Shown: in pieces, positions 41,182-45,801 of the stretch
How the letters are laid out: every line of letters starts with the position of its first letter
Numbering within the stretch: position 1 is the stretch's first letter
From: Betaproteobacteria bacterium
GTDB lineage: Bacteria > Pseudomonadota > Gammaproteobacteria > Burkholderiales > SG8-41
DNA: 45,801 bases
Direction of reading: 5' to 3'
Assembly (NCBI GenBank): GCA_025353085.1
Contig: JANXRI010000099.1
Location: 1 to 45,801 of the forward strand
Made by a program: the position numbers and the translations under genes
The notes under the pieces: generated by a model
What the model saw: only the letters and a program-made list of their open reading frames with translations
What the model was told of the DNA's origin: nothing
Databases searched by the model: none

Positions 41182-42165
41182 ATGACCAAATTCCGCCTGC
41201 GTTCCATCATTGAGTTTTCGACTGGCGTTGGCGTGCTGATGCTGGCCCATGCCACTAGCGTGGCCGCACAGGCCTATCCGGCCAAGCCGCTGCGTATCAT
41301 CGTGCCGCAAAGTGCCGGCGGTTCGACTGATCTCGTCGCGCGCCCGCTCGCGAAGAAACTCGCCGACGCGCTCGGTCAATCCGTCGTCGTCGACAATAGG
41401 CCCGGCGCCGGCAGCGTGATCGGCACCGATCTCGTGGCCAAAGCCGGGCCCGACGGTTACACGCTATTGGCAGTCGCTGCGTCGGTCACGATGAGCCCGA
41501 GTCTTTATAAACTCCCGTTCGATCCAGTTCGTGACCTCGCCGCAATCAGCCAGCTCACCTCACTTCCCAATCTGCTTGTCATCCATCCGTCTCTGCCGGT
41601 TAACGCCGTCGCGGAATTCATCGCGTTCGCAAAAGCGCGGCCCAACCAGCTTAACTTCGGCTCGAGCGGTGTCGCCACCGGCACGCATTTATCGATGGAG
41701 TTGCTCAAGTACATGACCGGTATCAGACTGGTGCACGTGCCATATAAGGGGGGCTCGTTGAACGTCAACGCGCTGATCGCCGGCGAAACACAGGTGAATT
41801 TTTCGACCATTTCGACCGCGTTGCCGCACGTCAAAACGGGGCGCTTGCGCGCGCTCGCGGTGTCTACGGCGAAGCGCTCAGCGGCTGCGCCCGACGTGCC
41901 GACCATCGCCGAGAGCGGCGTCAAGGATTACGATTACTCGTCGTGGATAGGCTTGCTCGCACCGGCCAAAACACCGGCAGCCATCATTGCGCGACTCAAT
42001 GCCGAAGCGGTGAAAGCGATCCGCACGCCCGATATGAAAGCGATACTCGCGGTTGAAGCGTCGGAGCCGGTCGGCACTTCACCGGCGGAATTTGGCGCGC
42101 TCATGCAGATGGAAGTCGCGCGCTGGCTGAAGGTGGTCAAGGCGGCGGGAATTAAAGGGGATTGA
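41182..42165 (+). CDS. Bug/TctC family substrate-binding protein (second in tandem)
   Basis: 327 residues with a signal peptide (IIEFSTGVGVLMLAHATSVA, cleavage near AAQ/AYP), then PAKPLRIIVPQSAGGSTDLV, NRPGAGSVIGTDLVAKAGPD and HVPYKGGSLNVNALIAGET. The ATG with AAGG 8 nt upstream is chosen. Earlier ATGs at 41152 and 41077 would add a long arginine-rich stretch through the palindromic repeats and are unlikely. It is clearly divergent from the preceding Bug protein, so it is not a recent tandem duplicate. Confidence 0.88.
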   Translation: MTKFRLRSIIEFSTGVGVLMLAHATSVAAQAYPAKPLRIIVPQSAGGSTDLVARPLAKKLADALGQSVVVDNRPGAGSVIGTDLVAKAGPDGYTLLAVAASVTMSPSLYKLPFDPVRDLAAISQLTSLPNLLVIHPSLPVNAVAEFIAFAKARPNQLNFGSSGVATGTHLSMELLKYMTGIRLVHVPYKGGSLNVNALIAGETQVNFSTISTALPHVKTGRLRALAVSTAKRSAAAPDVPTIAESGVKDYDYSSWIGLLAPAKTPAAIIARLNAEAVKAIRTPDMKAILAVEASEPVGTSPAEFGALMQMEVARWLKVVKAAGIKGD

Positions 42166-42200
42166 GGATTGAAATGCCGCTATCCCCCGATCCTCAATCC
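42159..42200. terminator. Hairpin between convergent Bug and UbiD-family genes
   Basis: GGATTGAGGAT (42159-42169) pairs with ATCCTCAATCC (42190-42200) across a 20-nt loop. The left arm overlaps the last codons and stop of the Bug gene, and the whole element lies before the convergent gene end at 42208. There is no T-run, so it may be a bidirectional transcription barrier or a simple repeat; CCTCAATCCT occurs again at about 42206. Confidence 0.45.
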
Positions 42201-42207
42201 TCGCGCC

Positions 42208-43845
42208 TCAATCCTGCCCTTCAGGCCTGAACTTTGTTTCCGGTTTGACCCCTTTACGTTGCAGCTTTTCGGAGACCCGGCCATTGTCGAGATAATCGCC
42301 CGCCACCGCGCGCCTGGCAGCATCCTCCCACTGCGGCGACCAGTCGCCTTGCGGCTCGCCAAACCACGGGGATTGCGGACGCAGCTTCGGCAGACCCAGT
42401 TCGTCCCATAATTGGTGCGCGCGTTCCATGTATTCGCGGCGCGGCAGTGCAAGCGGCGGCAATTCTTCCTTCATCGTCGCGTCCATCAGGAGCGTCGCAT
42501 CTGCGCGTTCAGCCTCGTGCTCGCGCTCCGGGCCGTGGCCCGGGCTGCGGTACGGCAGCACTTGCAGATCGCTTGCCGGATTCATGCGAAACGCGATTGC
42601 CCACAACAGAGCATCGGAATTATCGGCATCGATATCTTCGTTCACCGCCACGCAGATTTTCCCGCAGTCGGCCCTGAATGAAGCGGCGCCGTAAAGCGCT
42701 CGCCACACTTCGGTGCGCGGGGTGTCTTTCTCGAGGGTGATTATGCAGATGCGGCGCAATGCCGTCATGCGCTCGTGCAGCGTGACGCGTTTGACCCCGC
42801 GTATGCCGAGCGTATTTCTCAGGTGAGAGAGAAACATCGGTTCGTACGCAACGCGTTTCATCGCGCTCGATTCGCTCGGCGTGACCTGGCTTAAGTACGA
42901 AACGACGATCGCATGCCGGCGGTGCGTAATTGCCGTCACGCGCATCGGAATGTTGAATTCTTCGAGTGCGACGTGGCCATGCGATTCGCCGAACGGGCCC
43001 TCCGGCTCGACGCTCTCGGTATCGAGATAGCCTTCGATTACAATCTCCGCTTCGGCCGGCACCATCAAATCGACCGTGCGTGCGCGCACGATGTTGATCG
43101 GCGCGCCCGCGAGCCCGCCGGCAACGCCGATCTCATCGACATCGATCGGCAGCTTCTGCGGCGCGACAAACGCCACGCATGGCGGGCCGCCGAGCACGAT
43201 CGCGCACGGCATCGTCTTATCGCCGCGTTGCTGATGCTTGACGTAATGCCGGTAGCCGCCCGCTCCGCCCACGCGGGTCGCCATGCGCACGACCAGCCGG
43301 TCTGACGCCTTGAGCGCCGCGCGGTAGGTGCCATGGTTTTGCACACCCGTATCCGGATCGCGCGTGATGACGTTCGTCGCGGTCAGCGTCGGTGCGCTGT
43401 CGAATCCCGGCGTCGAAATCGGAATGGGCAGACTGTCGAGTCCCTGTCCGAACCCCAGCAAAGCCTCGCCTTCGATTACGACCTCCTGACAAACCGCGGC
43501 GGCGACTATACGCGGCGCAATCGGGTTTGCAATCGCATGGTCCCACCGCGCCTGCACTTCGTCTGCCTTGCAGCGCATGCCGAGACAATAAATTTCGCGA
43601 TTGCCCGCGAGCGCGCCAACGACCACCGGAAATGCATACTTGCGGCCGCGGCCGTCGATGACGTTCGTAAACAGGAAGGCCTTGCGCTCATGCTCCTCGA
43701 TGCCGCCGACAAACTGCCAGCGCATGAGCGGATGAAGCTGCGCGTCCTTGTCGACGGCGCGGTCGATGGTCAGCAGCAATCCCCGCTGCTTCAGACCCTC
43801 GAGATGCTCATGCAGGTCGGGATAACCCGGTGTTGCTTTGGCCAT
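42208..43845 (-). CDS. UbiD-family (prenylated-FMN-dependent) decarboxylase
   Basis: A 545-residue UbiD-family enzyme, reversible (de)carboxylase of aromatic or unsaturated acids. The catalytic triad fits: Arg175 (NHGTYRAALKAS) with Glu282 and Glu287 in VEPEGPFGESHGHVAL, matching R173/E277/E282 of Aspergillus Fdc1. ALAGNREIYCLGM and PIPISTPGFDSAPTLTA are also family-like. The sequence does not look like the ubiquinone-pathway UbiD itself, and its neighbours are catabolic. It needs prenylated FMN, which UbiX (3663-4265) could make. The ATG of MAKATPGYPDLHEH is preferred to a start 10 codons upstream. Confidence 0.88.
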   Translation of the reverse strand: MAKATPGYPDLHEHLEGLKQRGLLLTIDRAVDKDAQLHPLMRWQFVGGIEEHERKAFLFTNVIDGRGRKYAFPVVVGALAGNREIYCLGMRCKADEVQARWDHAIANPIAPRIVAAAVCQEVVIEGEALLGFGQGLDSLPIPISTPGFDSAPTLTATNVITRDPDTGVQNHGTYRAALKASDRLVVRMATRVGGAGGYRHYVKHQQRGDKTMPCAIVLGGPPCVAFVAPQKLPIDVDEIGVAGGLAGAPINIVRARTVDLMVPAEAEIVIEGYLDTESVEPEGPFGESHGHVALEEFNIPMRVTAITHRRHAIVVSYLSQVTPSESSAMKRVAYEPMFLSHLRNTLGIRGVKRVTLHERMTALRRICIITLEKDTPRTEVWRALYGAASFRADCGKICVAVNEDIDADNSDALLWAIAFRMNPASDLQVLPYRSPGHGPEREHEAERADATLLMDATMKEELPPLALPRREYMERAHQLWDELGLPKLRPQSPWFGEPQGDWSPQWEDAARRAVAGDYLDNGRVSEKLQRKGVKPETKFRPEGQD

Positions 43846-44117
43846 TGGTGTTCCCGATAAAAAAGGAGAAAGCACGCCATGCTGTCTGTCGTGCGCGCGC
43901 TATTTGTGAGGGGCGCGATTGTTTTGTTTGCCGAGAGCAGTCTAACGCGAACCGGAGCGCATCTCAAATGAGGCGTCGATCCGCAAGCACGCCGTGACCT
44001 GCGGCCGGCAGCCACGCCGTTAAACCCGCGCGATGCCATGCGCCAGGAGAAGCGAATCGTTGACGGGCGCGGCGGGCGCAGGGCTCGCGCTCCGGAGACG
44101 CGCGGGCGATGCAACGC

Positions 44118-45194
44118 TCACTTACGCCGAAACGGCGCCGCCAGCGGTTCGCCGATAAAGATTCCCTGCCCCGGCATTTGCACGCTTTTCCAGTACGCTT
44201 CGATCAACGTTTCGCCCTGCAGGTAATACGCGATCGCGATCGCCGGATGCGGAAATTTCTGCGCGATGTTGCACGGCTCGACGACAGTGCCATAACTGCC
44301 GGTTGCGCCGGCCTCCAGCCAGCGCACCGCACTCATCTGCCCGCTGTCGATCGATAACATGCCGCCGCCTGAAGTCAGGTGATCGGCGATGGCGCCCGGC
44401 AGAAAGTGCAGCGTTTCAAGTGACTCCACCCATTGCCGGCCGATAAAGTAAAACAACACGTCCTTCGCGTCCTTGAGCGACTCCTGCCCGAGAGTTCGCA
44501 CTTGCAGCCGCCCCTTCAGCATCTTTTCGACCAGCGGATAGCTCCCGGCGCGCACGCCGCGCGATCTGTCCCAGGCCGACACCAGATAAGCTGTGCCTGC
44601 GGGTTTGGTTCCATCGGATGCGACGCCACGCGCCACGACTTCAAGACTCTCGAAGCCCAGATTAGCCAATGCGAGCCGCTGTTGCCACGTCGGCACCATG
44701 GTGACCAGCGTGTCATTGTGAAATCGCCGCAGGTATCCGAGTACTGCTCTGCGCAACCAACCGACGCCATAGTGCCGGCTGTAGGCGTGGAAGTTTGTGC
44801 GAAAGTCCGAGGTCACCGGCAATTTCAATTTTTTTGCTGCCTTCAGGGCTGACCACCCGAGCGGCCCCTCGGTGACAATGTGGACCAGATCCGGCGGCTG
44901 GCGCGACCATAGTTCAAGCAGCGAGGCTTGCGCGGGCAAACCAAATTTCAACCCGGGATAGCGCGGCAGCGGCAATCCGCGCACCAACACGTCTTCGGGC
45001 GCACACCGTCCCGCGCGATTTCCATCGCAGTCCTGGCGCGGCCGCACTAATTGAATAGTGTGACCGCGCGCACGCAGTCCGCCGACAAAGTGCGAAACAC
45101 TCAAAGAAACGCCGTTAATTTCGGGAGGGTACGTCTCCGTAACAAAGGCGATTCGCAGTGATTTTCCATAAGGCATTGTTACTTGCTCGACCAT
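44118..45194 (-). CDS. Chimeric protein: N-terminal half of a GT4 glycosyltransferase joined to a TIGR03790 C-terminal half
   Basis: 358 residues in two unrelated parts. Residues 1 to about 191 are the donor-side Rossmann half of a GT4 glycosyltransferase: LRIAFVTETYPPEINGVSLS, DLVHIVTEGPLGWSALKAAK, FRTNFHAYSRHYG, and VPTWQQRLALANLGFESLEV ending at the conserved VARGV. The nucleotide-sugar-binding C-terminal half is missing. From about 192 the sequence is TIGR03790-like: KPAGTAYLVSAWDRSRG, TLHFLPGAIADHLTSGGGML, WLEAGATGSYGTVVEPCN and ETLIEAYWKSVQMPGQGIFI. The frame is intact across the junction (about nt 44612-44624). A deletion fusing two neighbouring genes is the simplest explanation. The glycosyltransferase is unlikely to work. 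A second Met at residue 7 is an alternative start. Confidence 0.75.
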   Translation of the reverse strand: MVEQVTMPYGKSLRIAFVTETYPPEINGVSLSVSHFVGGLRARGHTIQLVRPRQDCDGNRAGRCAPEDVLVRGLPLPRYPGLKFGLPAQASLLELWSRQPPDLVHIVTEGPLGWSALKAAKKLKLPVTSDFRTNFHAYSRHYGVGWLRRAVLGYLRRFHNDTLVTMVPTWQQRLALANLGFESLEVVARGVASDGTKPAGTAYLVSAWDRSRGVRAGSYPLVEKMLKGRLQVRTLGQESLKDAKDVLFYFIGRQWVESLETLHFLPGAIADHLTSGGGMLSIDSGQMSAVRWLEAGATGSYGTVVEPCNIAQKFPHPAIAIAYYLQGETLIEAYWKSVQMPGQGIFIGEPLAAPFRRK

Positions 45195-45300
45195 ATCGGC
45201 CGGCTGACTGGCGGAATGCCCGCCTCGCCGATACGATTTTTTGCATCGCTAGAATAAAATAAACCCGGCCGATTCTGTCTCAGCGGTGGACTCTATCTGC

Positions 45301-45343
45301 TGTAGGATTCGACTTACACAGTCATCAACCGGCAAATCCTACA
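45301..45343. repeat. Inverted repeat in the terminal non-coding region
   Basis: TGTAGGATT (45301-45309) and AATCCTACA (45335-45343) form a perfect 9-bp inverted repeat with a 25-nt centre. It could be a dispersed palindromic element; no gene is associated. Confidence 0.5.
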
Positions 45344-45649
45344 TGCGCCCTTTCCAAAGGTGTTCGGTCGTGATGATGATCGTCCGTTAGTCCGCAGCTA
45401 CCATAAGTAAACGTCTCACGCATTGGCTCGTTGCACTCAAGCTTTGATTGCTGATGGCAGTGAGGGACTGCGGACGGTGCTAAACTGACGCTGGCAAAAA
45501 AGTACGCAACACCAACACGGTGGACCCCCGTCCGACGCCCGCTTCGCCGAGGCGCGCCGCATCATCCAGGGAGTCGTTTCGTTTATGTCGAAGCTTTCGG
45601 TAGACGCTCAGTTGGGCGCTAGTGTGGTGCTTCGCAATTAACGAGACAT

Positions 45650-45773
45650 TCCCTCCCCTTCAAGGGCCAGGGTGGGGATGGGGTGACATTTGGGCGCCAT
45701 TCCCCCATCCCCCTCCCTGATGCCCCCTCGCCACTGCGCTTGCTCTCCCCCTTGAAGGGGGAGGAGTTTCGCT
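45650..45773. repeat. C/G-rich compound palindromic element
   Basis: Nested inverted repeats: CCCTTCAAGGG at the left, GGGGATGGGG (45674-45683) pairing with CCCCATCCCC (45703-45712) across 19 nt, and the palindrome CTCCCCCTTGAAGGGGGAG at the right. The outer CCCTT-AAGGG units mirror each other, so the whole could fold as one long structure. It looks like a REP/MITE-like intergenic repeat. Confidence 0.65.
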
Positions 45774-45801
45774 ATTACCGTGCCGATGTATAAGTGCCGT
45801 A

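Larger units (their letters stand above)
45195..45801. other. Terminal 607 bp without a recognisable gene
   Basis: No open frame with credible protein similarity was seen on either strand. The stretch holds the inverted repeat at 45301-45343, unassigned sequence to about 45640, and the C/G-rich palindromic element at 45650-45773. The start of the next locus lies beyond the window edge. Confidence 0.6.

Noticed and set aside
45650..45773. Possible CRISPR repeats
   Set aside because: The units are inverted palindromes, not regularly spaced direct repeats with unique spacers, and no cas gene is present.
1..45801. An anti-phage defence or biosynthetic cluster
   Set aside because: Apart from a Phd/VapC pair and a DinG-type housekeeping helicase, no nuclease, reverse transcriptase, restriction, cyclase or synthase gene set was recognised.

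Overview
This window looks like chromosomal DNA from a betaproteobacterium, most likely of Burkholderiales type and possibly uncultured. The evidence is gene content, not a database match. The DNA is GC-rich and carries a polyhydroxybutyrate block (phaC-phaB-phaR) next to bamD/rluD/pgeF and rimO, the order rpfE-like/recJ/prfB/lysS, and three orphan tripartite-tricarboxylate (Bug/TctC) binding proteins. No rRNA, tRNA, CRISPR array, prophage or intact insertion sequence was seen.

Layout. 1-3.5 kb (minus strand): pyrD, a Bug-type binding protein and a short Old-Yellow-Enzyme flavoprotein. 3.6-6.3 kb: ubiX, a TIGR02444-type gene, a small DUF2171 gene with a strong terminator, fragments of a REP-associated transposase, and a Phd/VapC toxin-antitoxin pair. 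The DUF2171 gene and transposase scrap lie between two diverged copies of the same junction (TIGR02444 3' end plus vapC 3' end). 6.3-8.3 kb: lolC-lolD. 8.3-15.8 kb: rpfE-like, recJ, prfB (with its programmed +1 frameshift), lysS and acetoacetyl-CoA synthetase. 16-24.7 kb: bamD facing rluD-pgeF, then a ZIP transporter, phaC, phaB, phaR, rimO and a YkvA-like membrane protein. 24.7-28.9 kb: a DinG/YoaA helicase, a YfcE-like phosphoesterase, an NlpC/P60 hydrolase and a patatin-like lipoprotein.

29-33.2 kb is a ferric-iron ABC importer. fbpA sits behind a sigma70-like promoter with a perfect Fur palindrome between -35 and -10. The permease gene is inverted between the binding-protein and ATPase genes. 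After mltB, 34.3-43.9 kb is an accessory block that looks catabolic: an Ldh-family dehydrogenase, a two-gene molybdenum hydroxylase whose large and FAD subunits are fused, an enol-lactonase-like hydrolase, two Bug binding proteins and a UbiD-family decarboxylase. The UbiD-type enzyme would need prenylated FMN, which the distant ubiX could supply. No substrate can be named from sequence.

The right end holds an apparent in-frame chimera: the front half of a GT4 glycosyltransferase joined to the back half of a TIGR03790 protein. It is followed by about 600 bp without a gene that contains inverted repeats.

The best candidates for something undescribed are the fused molybdenum hydroxylase cluster, the GT4/TIGR03790 chimera, the split-orientation iron importer, and the duplicated junction around the DUF2171 island. 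Several promoters put the -10 box 6-8 nt before the ATG (nlpC-like gene, fbpC, mltB), suggesting leaderless or near-leaderless mRNAs.
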